NCBI GenBank assembly: GCA_910579595.1
Contig: CAJTVM010000029.1
Location: 1 to 29,740 of the forward strand
DNA from: an uncultured Oscillospiraceae bacterium
GTDB lineage: Bacteria; Bacillota; Clostridia; Oscillospirales; Oscillospiraceae
Direction: 5' to 3'
DNA length: 29,740 nt
The position numbers and the translations under genes are program-made. The notes beneath the pieces were generated by a model. The model ran no database searches and was not told the origin of the DNA. It saw only the letters and a program-made list of their open reading frames with translations. Shown here piece after piece: positions 14,680 to 22,506 of the stretch. Numbering within the stretch: the stretch's first letter is position 1; each line of letters opens with the position of its first letter.

Positions 14680-17574
14680 ATGGAAACCGGCCAGAATTTA
14701 CAGGGATTTATCGTCAAAGACTGCACCGATCTGCCCGAGCTGCCTGGGAAGCTGTGGCAGCTGGAACATGAGAGATCAGGGGCGCGGCTGGTGTGGCTGG
14801 AGCGGGAGGAGGAAAACAAGACCTTCGGCATCGCCTTCCAGACCCAGCCCTGGGACGACACCGGCGTGTTCCACATCCTGGAGCACTCGGTGCTGTGCGG
14901 CTCGGAGCGCTACCCGGTAAAGGAACCGTTCGTGGAGCTGATGAAAAGCTCACTGAACACCTTCCTCAACGCCATGACCTTCCCGGACAAGACCTTCTAC
15001 CCCGTGTCCAGCCGGAACGGCCAGGACTTCATCAACCTGATGCGGGTGTATATGGACGCGGTGCTCCACCCGCTGATCCACTCCAAGCCGGAGATCTTCG
15101 GCCAGGAGGGCTGGCACTACGAGCTGGCCGAGGACGGCACGGCAAGCTATAAGGGCGTGGTGTTCAACGAGATGAAGGGGGCCTTCGCCTCGCCGGACAC
15201 CCTGCTGGAGGGCGAGATGAACCGGCGCCTGTTCCCGGACACCTGCTACCGCTATGACTCCGGCGGCGACCCCGCCCACATCCCGGAGCTGACCTATGAG
15301 AGCTTTGCCGCCGCCCACAAGCGGCTGTACCACCCCTCCAATTCCTATATCTTCCTGGACGGACGGGTGGACATCGGACAGGTGCTGTCCATCCTGGACG
15401 GCGAGTTCCTGTCCGCCTATGACCGCACCCCCATCCCCGGCCCCATTGCCATGCAGCGGCCCGTGGACGGCGGTACGGCGGAGATCAGCTACGAGCTGTC
15501 CCCCCAGGAGGGGCTGGAGGGCCGCGCCCGGCTGGCCCAGGGCTTTGTGGCCTGCACCTTCCGGGACCGGGCGGAGCAGGTTGCCCTGCGGGCGCTGGCC
15601 GACGCGCTGTGCGGGGACAACTGCGCGCCGCTGAAGCGCCGCCTGCTGGAAGCCGGACTGGCCAAGGATGTGCTACTGTCCCTGCGGGACGGGGTGCGGC
15701 AGCCCTGGGTGATGCTGGAGGCCCGGGACGTGGACGAGGGACGGCTGGACGCGGTATCCGCCGCCCTCCGGGATGAACTGGAGAAGCTGGTGCGGGGCGG
15801 GCTGGACCACCAGCGCATCCTGGCCACCCTGGACAACCTGGAATTCCAGATGCGGGAGCGGGACTACGGCTCCATGCCCCAGGGTCTGGCGTTCGGCCTC
15901 AACGTGCTGGAGAGCTGGCTGTACGGCGGCGACCCCGCCGCCAACCTGACGGTGGGCACTCTGTTTGACGATTTGCGCCAAAAGTGCGGAGAGGGCTGGT
16001 TTGAGGCCCTGCTGGAGCGCACCCTGTTAAAAAACCCCCACACCTGCCGGGTGGTGATGCGGCCCTCCCACACCATCGGCCGGGAGCGGCAAGCTCAGGA
16101 AGCCGTCCGCCTCCAGGCCGCCCAGTCCGCCTGGAGCGAGACGGAAACCGCGCAAATTCGGACAGCCCAGGCCAACATCGAGGTCTGGCAGAACACCCCC
16201 GACACCCCGGAGCAGCTGGCGTCCATCCCCATGCTGCGGCTGGACCAGATCCCCGCCGAGCCGGAGGAACTGCCGATGCGGGAGGAGCGGATGTCCGGAC
16301 TGACGGTACTGCGCCACGAGGTCCCCTCTGGCGGCATCACCTACCTGAATCTCTATTTTGCCCTGGACGATATGACACCGGAGCAGCTGTCCAAGACATC
16401 CTTCCTCTGCCGTCTGCTGGGTTCGCTGGACACCGCGGGCCATGGCCTGGAGGAGCTCCAGCGGGAGATCCGCTCCCGGTTCGGCAATCTGAATTTTTCT
16501 GTGGAGTCCTACGGCGGCTTCGGCCGGCCGGAGCAGTGCCGGACGTTCCTGACGGTTTCGTGCAGTGTTCTGGACGGGAAGGTCTCCCAGGCGGTAGCGC
16601 TGCTGGCGGAGATCGTCACCGGCACGGTGCTGGACGGCAGAGACAAGGTATACGCCCTGCTGTGCCAGCTTCGGGCGGGGCTGACGGAGCAGGCGGCCAT
16701 GGCGGGCCATATGTTCGCCATGAACCGGGTGCTGGCCTGCGATGCGGCGGAGGGCGTGGTGCGGGAGCACACCGGCGGCATCGCCTGCCTCCAGTGGCTG
16801 AAGATACTGGAGAGCGGCTTCCAAGACGCGTTCCCGGCCCTGGCCGGGGAGCTGGCCGCGCTGGCCAGGACGATTTTCACCCGCAGCCGCCTGACCCTCA
16901 GCGTTACCGGAATGGACGAAGGGGCGGCGGGGCAGGCCGCGGCGCTCTTGGCGGACCGCCTGCCGGCAGGCAGCTTTGTCCTGCCGGATACCCCCTCCGT
17001 CCGTCCCTGGGGGAAGCGGAAGGAGGGCATTGTGATTCCGGTGGACGTATCCTTTGCCGCCATGGGCGGGGCCTTCCCCATGGACGGGCTGGGTGCGGCC
17101 AAGGTGATGGGACGCATGGTGTCCCTGGCCTACCTGTGGAACGCCGTTCGGGTGCAGGGCGGCGCCTACGGCGTGGGCATGGGCGTACGGGACAACGGCA
17201 CGGTGGGGTTTTACTCCTACCGGGATCCCAGTGCGGACCGGACGCTGGGCTGCTACCGGCAGAGCGCGGACTTCCTGGAGGGCGCCCGGGATATGGACCT
17301 GACCGGCTTCATCCTGGGGGCCATCGCGGAGTCCGACCCGCTGCTCACCCCCAAGATGAAGGGCAGGACCGCCGATGCCCGCTGGTGGCGGGGAATCACC
17401 CGGGAGGACCTGTGCCGCATCCGCCGGGAAATGCTGGACGCGGAGCTGTCGGCGGTGGATGGGGTTGCCGCGGCGCTGCGCAGGGCGGCGGCGGACGGCT
17501 CCGTCTGTATCCTGGGCTCCCAGCGTCAGGTGGACGCCTGCGCCGGGGAGCTGGACAGTGTATTCATCCTGTGA
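14680..17574 (+). CDS. M16C-family zinc metallopeptidase (presequence protease/insulinase-like)
   Basis: This 964-residue protein is the length of the M16C group (PreP/Cym1), in which two homologous halves form a closed chamber that degrades short peptides. The inverted zinc motif HILEH is at residues 65-69, with His65, Glu68 and His69, and the downstream NEMKGAFASP stretch carries the distal glutamates. The N-terminal region (FVELMKSSLNTFLNAMTFPDKTFYP) is very typical of the family. The second half lacks the zinc motif, as expected. No signal peptide is present, so the enzyme is cytoplasmic. AAGGAG lies nine bases before the ATG. It is followed after 14 bases by the cysteine desulfidase gene, suggesting joint use in peptide and amino-acid breakdown. 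Confidence 0.93.
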   Translation: METGQNLQGFIVKDCTDLPELPGKLWQLEHERSGARLVWLEREEENKTFGIAFQTQPWDDTGVFHILEHSVLCGSERYPVKEPFVELMKSSLNTFLNAMTFPDKTFYPVSSRNGQDFINLMRVYMDAVLHPLIHSKPEIFGQEGWHYELAEDGTASYKGVVFNEMKGAFASPDTLLEGEMNRRLFPDTCYRYDSGGDPAHIPELTYESFAAAHKRLYHPSNSYIFLDGRVDIGQVLSILDGEFLSAYDRTPIPGPIAMQRPVDGGTAEISYELSPQEGLEGRARLAQGFVACTFRDRAEQVALRALADALCGDNCAPLKRRLLEAGLAKDVLLSLRDGVRQPWVMLEARDVDEGRLDAVSAALRDELEKLVRGGLDHQRILATLDNLEFQMRERDYGSMPQGLAFGLNVLESWLYGGDPAANLTVGTLFDDLRQKCGEGWFEALLERTLLKNPHTCRVVMRPSHTIGRERQAQEAVRLQAAQSAWSETETAQIRTAQANIEVWQNTPDTPEQLASIPMLRLDQIPAEPEELPMREERMSGLTVLRHEVPSGGITYLNLYFALDDMTPEQLSKTSFLCRLLGSLDTAGHGLEELQREIRSRFGNLNFSVESYGGFGRPEQCRTFLTVSCSVLDGKVSQAVALLAEIVTGTVLDGRDKVYALLCQLRAGLTEQAAMAGHMFAMNRVLACDAAEGVVREHTGGIACLQWLKILESGFQDAFPALAGELAALARTIFTRSRLTLSVTGMDEGAAGQAAALLADRLPAGSFVLPDTPSVRPWGKRKEGIVIPVDVSFAAMGGAFPMDGLGAAKVMGRMVSLAYLWNAVRVQGGAYGVGMGVRDNGTVGFYSYRDPSADRTLGCYRQSADFLEGARDMDLTGFILGAIAESDPLLTPKMKGRTADARWWRGITREDLCRIRREMLDAELSAVDGVAAALRRAAADGSVCILGSQRQVDACAGELDSVFIL

Positions 17575-17588
17575 GGAGGCGAGGCATC

Positions 17589-18863
17589 ATGGATAAGCCG
17601 CTGTATGACGCCTACGTCAGCATTCTGAAGGAGGAGCTGGTCCCCGCCATGGGCTGTACGGAGCCCATCGCTTTGGCCTACGCAGCGGCGCTGGCCCGGA
17701 AAACCCTGGGGGCGCTGCCGGAAGCGGTGGACGTGCGTGCCAGCGCCAACATCATCAAGAACGTAAAAAGCGTGGTGGTGCCCCACACCGGCGGACTGCG
17801 GGGCATCGCCGCCGCCGTAGCCGCCGGAATCGCCGCCGGGGACGCGGAGCGGAAGCTGGAAGTGCTGTCCGGGGTCAGTGGGGCGCAGATCGCCGGCATA
17901 AAGGCGTACCTGGAGGGCACGCCGGTGGCTGTCGCGCCCTCGGAAAGCGGGTACATTTTCGACATCCAGATCACGGCGCGGGCCGGGGATCACACCGCCT
18001 TCGTCCAGATTGCCGGGGGCCACACCAATGTGGTGCGGGTTGAGCGGGACGGAACGGTACTGCTCCATCGGGATTACAGTGAGGACGGGCGGGTGGAGGG
18101 AACCGGCCGCGGCCTGCTGACGGTGGAGCGCATTGTGGACTTCGCGGACCACGTAAAAATGGAGGACATCCAGGACGTGCTGGACCGGCAGATCCGGCTC
18201 AATACCGCCATTGCGGAGGAAGGGCTGCGGGGCGGCTGGGGGGCTGACGTAGGGAAGGTACTGCTGGGGGCCTACGGGGACAGCGTTCACAACCGGGCCA
18301 AGGCCACCGCCGCCGCAGGATCCGACGCCCGGATGAGCGGCTGTGAGCTGCCGGTGGTCATCAACTCAGGCAGCGGTAACCAGGGCATGACCGCCTCCCT
18401 GCCGGTGATTGTCTATGCGGAAGAAATGGGGGCAGACCGGGAAGCGCTCTACCGGGCGCTGGTGGTGTCCAACCTGGTGACTATCCACTTGAAAACGGGC
18501 ATCGGGCGGCTGTCCGCCTACTGCGGGGCCACCAGTGCCGGGTGCGGGGCCGGGGCCGGCATTGCCTACCTCCACGGAGGCAAAACCTACGAAGTGGCCC
18601 ACACCATCGTCAACGCGGTGGCCATCAACTCCGGGATGATCTGCGATGGGGCCAAGGCCAGCTGCGCGGCCAAAATCGCCTCCGCCGTGGAGGCGGGGCT
18701 GCTGGGCTGGCAGATGCAGGAGCAGGGCACCCAGTTCTACGGCGGTGACGGCATCGTCACCAAAGGCGTGGAAAACACCATCCGCAACGTGGGCCGTCTG
18801 GCCCGGAAGGGCATGGCCCAGACCGACCGGGAGATCATCAGTATCATGGTGGAGGGGGGATGA
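17589..18863 (+). CDS. cyuA: L-cysteine desulfidase (UPF0597/YhaM family)
   Basis: This 424-residue protein belongs to the CyuA/YhaM family, oxygen-sensitive Fe-S enzymes that split L-cysteine into pyruvate, ammonia and sulfide. The N-terminal MGCTEPIALAYA with Cys23 is the family hallmark. Other conserved features are the SGSGNQG loop (260-266) and candidate cluster ligands Cys312/Cys319 (YCGATSAGC) and Cys352/Cys359 (ICDGAKASC). The start at 17589 follows GAGGAGG. The related L-serine dehydratase alpha chain is an alternative reading, but the full-length UPF0597 layout favours cysteine desulfidase. No cyuP-like transporter is adjacent. The transcript carries a MITE-like element before its terminator. 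Confidence 0.9.
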   Translation: MDKPLYDAYVSILKEELVPAMGCTEPIALAYAAALARKTLGALPEAVDVRASANIIKNVKSVVVPHTGGLRGIAAAVAAGIAAGDAERKLEVLSGVSGAQIAGIKAYLEGTPVAVAPSESGYIFDIQITARAGDHTAFVQIAGGHTNVVRVERDGTVLLHRDYSEDGRVEGTGRGLLTVERIVDFADHVKMEDIQDVLDRQIRLNTAIAEEGLRGGWGADVGKVLLGAYGDSVHNRAKATAAAGSDARMSGCELPVVINSGSGNQGMTASLPVIVYAEEMGADREALYRALVVSNLVTIHLKTGIGRLSAYCGATSAGCGAGAGIAYLHGGKTYEVAHTIVNAVAINSGMICDGAKASCAAKIASAVEAGLLGWQMQEQGTQFYGGDGIVTKGVENTIRNVGRLARKGMAQTDREIISIMVEGG

Positions 18864-18942
18864 TGTGCCATAGCCCAAGGCGGGCCAGTGTGTGGTAAGA
18901 GTAGAGAAACACTGCGATTTCCACAGCGGAGCACTTTGCGTA

Positions 18943-19106
18943 AGAACCTGTATTCACAACCTCAATTCACCGTTTGGCCGGGTCTGTTCCCGCCATGCCG
19001 CGTTAAATTTTCTTGAAATAAACACAATGATTCCTGCGAAAATTTGCCTTGCCTGACGGGAAAATCCCTCGCCCATCCGCCGGTTTCGGCTGTGAATGCA
19101 GGTTCT
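18943..19106 (-). mobile_element. MITE-like inverted-repeat element, copy 2 (inverted)
   Basis: This 164-bp copy is in the opposite orientation to the other two. Its ends are AGAACCTGTATTCACA on the left and the complement with one change (GAATGCAG for GAATACAG) on the right. Reverse-complemented, the interior matches copies 1 and 3 nearly throughout, including CGTCAGGCAAGGCAAA and TTAACGCGGCATGGCGGGA. It sits in the 3' untranslated region of cyuA, between the stop codon (18863) and the intrinsic terminator at 19131. The 79 bases between cyuA and this element show nothing recognisable. Confidence 0.8.
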
Positions 19107-19130
19107 AACAGAGGTCAGATTGAACAAAAG

Positions 19131-19164
19131 GGGCACGCCAACACAGCTTTGGTGCGCCCTTTTT
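19131..19164 (+). terminator. Intrinsic terminator of the peptidase/cyuA operon
   Basis: GGGCACGCCA (19131-19140) pairs with TGGTGCGCCC (19150-19159) with one mismatch and one G-T pair, followed by TTTTTG. It is preceded by AAAA, so it may work weakly in the other direction. Confidence 0.8.
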
Positions 19165-19230
19165 GTTTACGGATAAATATACAGTCCGCTTTTTGAGCCA
19201 AGGTGATACTGGGGCAATGTCAGAAAACCG

Positions 19231-19259
19231 TGGATTTTAAATTGAGGCCATAGTATAAT
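19231..19259 (+). promoter_or_regulatory. Probable promoter of the sigma-54 activator gene
   Basis: A perfect TATAAT lies at 19254-19259. The best -35 at 17-base spacing is TGGATT (19231-19236), a poor match, so the promoter may need an activator or be weak. The predicted start site is about ten bases before the ATG at 19275; if correct, the mRNA would have almost no leader, and the in-frame GTG at 19296 would be a candidate alternative start. Confidence 0.5.
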
Positions 19260-19274
19260 GTCTGAAAATGCATC

Positions 19275-20636
19275 ATGCAGAAAGCTGGTGGCAGCGTGAC
19301 CCTATCTAATGAAATCAAAGCCGTTTTCCAATCTATGCGGGAGGGTGTGCTGATAATCGACATCCACACAAGAATCCTGTTTGCCAACCGCTCCTATTTG
19401 GACTTCCTGGACAAGACGGAAGAGGAAATCGTGAACAAGCCCCTGCGGGAGATCCGCCCGGGGGCCCGGCTGCCGGAGGTGCTGGCTACCGGAAAGGCGA
19501 TCCTCCACGCGCCCCGTATGGAGGAGAACGACGACGTCTATTTCGTGAATATGTACCCCATCCTCACGGATGGAGCCATCACCGGCGGAATATCCGTGGT
19601 GACCTTTATGCGGGATGCCCACGACTTCCGCTCCGAGCTGGACGCCTACGAAAAACGCAGCAGGCAGGTGCTCCAGAGGGTAAACAAGGCCAACTCCACC
19701 CGGTACACCTTTGATTCCATTGTGGCGGTGGGGGAGAATGTCCAGGCAGTGAAGGCACTGGCCCAAAAGGCGGCCGCTACCGACGCGGCGGTGCTGCTGG
19801 CCTCGGAGAGCGGCACCGGCAAGGAGCTGTACGCCCAGGCCATTCACAACGCCAGCCCCCGGCGGGGGGAGGTATTTGTGGCCATCAACTGCGCCAACTT
19901 CAACGCCAATACCTTGGAATCCGAGCTGTTCGGCTATGTGGAAGGGGCGTTCACCGGGGCGCGCCGGGGCGGTAAGATGGGGCTGTTTGAGGCGGCTGAC
20001 GGCGGCACCCTGTTTTTGGACGAGGTATCTGAGATGGACATGGGCCTTCAGGCCAAGCTGCTGCGGGCAATCCAAGAGGGCCGTTTCCGCCCGGTGGGGG
20101 GTGTGCATGAGGTGGAGGCGGATGTGCGCATCATCTCCGCTTCCAATGCGGATTTGCAGGACTACATCAGTGCGGGGCGGTTCCGCCGGGACTTATTCTA
20201 CCGCCTGTCCACCTTCCAAATCCGCGTGCCGCCCCTGCGGGAGCGCCGGGGAGATATCCCGGTGCTGGCCCAGACCATCCTGTCCAGCCTGGCCGTCAAG
20301 CTCAAGCGCCGGGCGGAGATCAGCCCCGAGGCCCTGGACAGCCTGATGGGCCATGACTGGCCGGGCAATGTGCGGGAACTGCGCAATGTGCTGGAGGCGT
20401 CCGTCTATCTCTCCGCCGATGGGCTGATTACCCCGGACTCCCTGCCGGAGCACATCCTCCGCCGCCCGGGCCGGGAGCAGAGGCTTCCCCTGGCCCAGCG
20501 GGTATGGGACTTTGAGCGCGCCGAGATTCAAAAGCTGCTCCAGCAGTACGGAAATACGCTGGAAGGCAAGAAAAAGGCGGCGGCAGAGCTGGGCATTTCC
20601 CTGGCCACACTGTACAATAAACTGGGACGCGCTTGA
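19275..20636 (+). CDS. Sigma-54-dependent transcriptional activator (PAS, AAA+, Fis-type HTH)
   Basis: The 453-residue protein has an N-terminal PAS-type sensor domain (about 12-115), a short coiled linker (118-140), the AAA+ ATPase (about 145-375) with Walker A ASESGTGKE (176-184), the sigma-54 contact loop GAFTGA (224-229) and Walker B TLFLDEV, then WPGNVREL and a C-terminal Fis-type helix-turn-helix (GKKKAAAELGISLATLYNKL). All residues needed for an active enhancer-binding protein are present. The start is uncertain: ATG 19275 and GTG 19296 both lack a strong ribosome binding site. Immediately downstream lie repeated dyads and a -24/-12 promoter in front of a CitMHS/AtuA operon, its evident target. 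The signal is probably a small molecule bound by the PAS domain. Confidence 0.93.
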   Translation: MQKAGGSVTLSNEIKAVFQSMREGVLIIDIHTRILFANRSYLDFLDKTEEEIVNKPLREIRPGARLPEVLATGKAILHAPRMEENDDVYFVNMYPILTDGAITGGISVVTFMRDAHDFRSELDAYEKRSRQVLQRVNKANSTRYTFDSIVAVGENVQAVKALAQKAAATDAAVLLASESGTGKELYAQAIHNASPRRGEVFVAINCANFNANTLESELFGYVEGAFTGARRGGKMGLFEAADGGTLFLDEVSEMDMGLQAKLLRAIQEGRFRPVGGVHEVEADVRIISASNADLQDYISAGRFRRDLFYRLSTFQIRVPPLRERRGDIPVLAQTILSSLAVKLKRRAEISPEALDSLMGHDWPGNVRELRNVLEASVYLSADGLITPDSLPEHILRRPGREQRLPLAQRVWDFERAEIQKLLQQYGNTLEGKKKAAAELGISLATLYNKLGRA

Positions 20637-20641
20637 TTCTA

Positions 20642-20805
20642 AGAGCCTGTATTCACAGCCGAAACCGCTGGATGACCGAGGGATTTTCCCATCAGGCAAG
20701 GCAAATGTTCGCAGGAATCATCGTGTTTATTTCAAGAAAATTTAACGCGGCATGGCGGGAACAGACCCGGCCAAACGGTGAATTGAGGTTGTGAATACAG
20801 GTTCT
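20642..20805 (+). mobile_element. MITE-like inverted-repeat element, copy 3
   Basis: This 164-bp copy begins five bases after the stop codon of the sigma-54 activator. Its left end is AGAGCCTGTATTCACA (one change from copy 1) and its right end TGTGAATACAGGTTCT is intact. The interior matches copies 1 and 2 with scattered substitutions. Its last four bases (TTCT) form the first bases of the first TTCTAA-N4-TTAGAA dyad, so insertion took place exactly at, or helped create, that site. Confidence 0.8.
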
Positions 20806-20838
20806 AATTATTTAGAAATTCATTCTAAATAATTAGAA
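20802..20838 (+). promoter_or_regulatory. Paired dyads, probable upstream activator sites (UAS 1 and 2)
   Basis: Two 16-base dyads of the form TTCTAA-N4-TTAGAA lie at 20802-20817 and 20823-20838, five bases apart. Because each is itself palindromic, together they also make a perfect 16-bp inverted repeat. They sit about 200-230 bases upstream of the predicted sigma-54 start site, a usual distance for enhancer-binding proteins. Binding by the adjacent activator is inferred from position and from a third identical-type dyad at 20895. Confidence 0.65.
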
Positions 20839-20884
20839 TTGCTGGAATGCCGCGGCATAAGGGGCCCAATTTTAAAGAAAACCA

Positions 20885-20920
20885 CCGCCCGATATTCTAA
20901 ATTTTTAGAATATCGGGCGG
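20885..20920 (+). promoter_or_regulatory. 36-base perfect palindrome containing a third dyad (UAS 3)
   Basis: Arms of 17 bases (20885-20901 and 20904-20920) are perfectly complementary around a two-base centre. The core TTCTAA-N4-TTAGAA (20895-20910) is the same motif as at 20802 and 20823, flanked by GATA/TATC and GC-rich ends. On RNA it would be a very strong hairpin; on the plus strand no U-tract follows, while on the minus strand GGTTTTCTTT follows. It may serve both as an activator site and as a transcription block. It is about 130 bases upstream of the sigma-54 start. Confidence 0.65.
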
Positions 20921-21008
20921 CAATCCATCCCCTTCCCTTTACAGGCGCTGTCATTGCTTTCCCTTGCACCCCAAGGTTTTCCAAAGATTTTTTCAATCTC
21001 CTTTGATT

Positions 21009-21024
21009 TGGCACACGCCTTGCG
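21009..21024 (+). promoter_or_regulatory. Sigma-54 (-24/-12) promoter of the CitMHS/AtuA operon
   Basis: The sequence TGGCAC-N5-TTGCG is a near-perfect RpoN promoter, with the -24 GG at 21010-21011 and the -12 GC at 21022-21023. Transcription would start near 21034, about 50 bases before the transporter ATG. An AGGAGG-type site (GAGGAGG) precedes that ATG. The presence of a sigma-54 activator gene and dyads directly upstream makes this call strong. Confidence 0.88.
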
Positions 21025-21085
21025 TTATTTAGGCAGTGTAGCTACAAGCGCGGCCGCGCTCAAAAGAAAAAGAGGAGGTTTATCC

Positions 21086-22459
21086 ATGTTAGCGTTTCTC
21101 GGCTTTCTGACTGTGGTGCTTATGCTGGTCTTGATCATGACCAAAAAAGCATCCCCCCTGGTGGCCCTTATCGCCGTGCCCGTGGTCACCGGCATTATTT
21201 CCTGTTTCTTCTTCGTAACCGACCCAGAAAACGCCCCCGGCGTGATCAATTTCTTTGCCAACTTCAAGAAGCTGGGCGGCTTCATCACTGGCAGCTCCGG
21301 CATCGGCTCCGTGGCCGCCACCGGCGTGATGTTCATCTTCTCCATTTTGTTTTTCGGCATCCTCACCGACGCGGGCACTTTCCGCCCCATCATCAAGAAG
21401 GTGCTGCACCTGGTGGGCACTGACCCCGTCAAAATCGCCATCGGCACGGCGGTGCTGGCCGCCATCGTCCACCTGGACGGGTCCGGCGCGGTCACCTTCC
21501 TGATCTGCGTCCCCGCCCTTCTGCCGCTGTATGACGCGCTGGGCATGAGGCGCACCACCCTGGCCTCCATCGTGGCCCTGTCTGCGGGCACCATGAACAT
21601 CCTGCCCTGGGGCGGCCCCACCATCCGCGCCGCCACCGTCCTCACTCCGGAGGGGCAGCAGACCGATGCCGTGGCCTTCTTTATGCCTGTCCTCCCCGCT
21701 GTCCTGGCGGGCCTGGTGTGCGTCATCGTCATCGCCGTATTCCTGGGCCGCGCCGAAAAATCCCGCCTGGGTTCCGTGGCCCTGCAGGGCAGTGAATACG
21801 TGGAACCCGAGCTGTCCGCCGAGGAGAAGGCCCTGCTGCGTCCCCACCTGTTCTGGGTGAACATTGTCCTGATTGTGGCCGCCATTGCCTGCCTGCTGAA
21901 GTCCGGCTTCGCCCCCGCGGTGATCTTCATGGTATTCTATGTGCTGGCCACCCTCATCAACTACCCCAAGGTGGCCGATTCCAAGGCCCGGGTGGACGCC
22001 CACGCCAAGAGCTGCCTGATGATGTGCTCCGTGCTGTTTGCCGCCGGCTGCTTCACCGGCATCATGAAGGGCACCGGCATGATCACCGCTATGGCCGACG
22101 CCCTGGTGTCTATTATCCCCGATGCCCTGGGCCGCTTCTTCCCGGTCATCACCGGCGTGATCGGTATGCCCGCCTCCCTGCTGTTTGACCCGGACTCCTT
22201 CTACTACGGTGTGCTGCCCGTGCTGGCCCAGACCGCCGAGGGCTTCGGCGTCGCCGCACAGGATGTGGGCCGCGCCGCCATCCTGGGCCAGATGACCACC
22301 GGCTTCCCCGTCTCCCCGCTGACCGCCTCCACCTTCCTGCTGATCGGCCTGGCCGGCGTGGATTTCGGTGAGCACCAGAAAAAGACCATTCCTCTGGCGT
22401 TCCTTGTCACCATTGTCATGCTTGTCATTGCCGTCCTCACCGGCGGCGTGTCCATTTGA
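21086..22459 (+). CDS. CitMHS-family citrate/organic-acid transporter
   Basis: This 457-residue, roughly twelve-helix protein resembles the CitMHS family of metal-citrate:proton symporters. Family-like segments include VHLDGSGAVTFLICVPALLPLYDALGM, INILPWGGPTIRAA-type residues (MNILPWGGPTIRAATVL) and the later AAGCFTGIMKGTGMI and TTGFPVSPLTAS. The length is typical. I start at ATG 21086, with GAGGAGG ten bases upstream. It is the first gene under the sigma-54 promoter, and the next two genes encode an AtuA-type protein pair, so the substrate is probably the acid that they metabolise and need not be citrate itself. Confidence 0.88.
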   Translation: MLAFLGFLTVVLMLVLIMTKKASPLVALIAVPVVTGIISCFFFVTDPENAPGVINFFANFKKLGGFITGSSGIGSVAATGVMFIFSILFFGILTDAGTFRPIIKKVLHLVGTDPVKIAIGTAVLAAIVHLDGSGAVTFLICVPALLPLYDALGMRRTTLASIVALSAGTMNILPWGGPTIRAATVLTPEGQQTDAVAFFMPVLPAVLAGLVCVIVIAVFLGRAEKSRLGSVALQGSEYVEPELSAEEKALLRPHLFWVNIVLIVAAIACLLKSGFAPAVIFMVFYVLATLINYPKVADSKARVDAHAKSCLMMCSVLFAAGCFTGIMKGTGMITAMADALVSIIPDALGRFFPVITGVIGMPASLLFDPDSFYYGVLPVLAQTAEGFGVAAQDVGRAAILGQMTTGFPVSPLTASTFLLIGLAGVDFGEHQKKTIPLAFLVTIVMLVIAVLTGGVSI

Positions 22460-22506
22460 GGAAAACCGCTGAATCACGACATCATTTTGAAAGGAAGCGA
22501 CTGCGC

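Noticed and set aside
20885..20920. Simple terminator for the sigma-54 activator gene
   Set aside because: The plus strand has no U-tract after the stem and the core motif repeats the upstream dyads, so a protein-binding role is preferred, though a double role is possible.
21089..22477. 462-residue minus-strand open frame opposite the CitMHS gene
   Set aside because: It is His/Gly/Gln-rich nonsense produced by codon bias of the membrane protein on the other strand.
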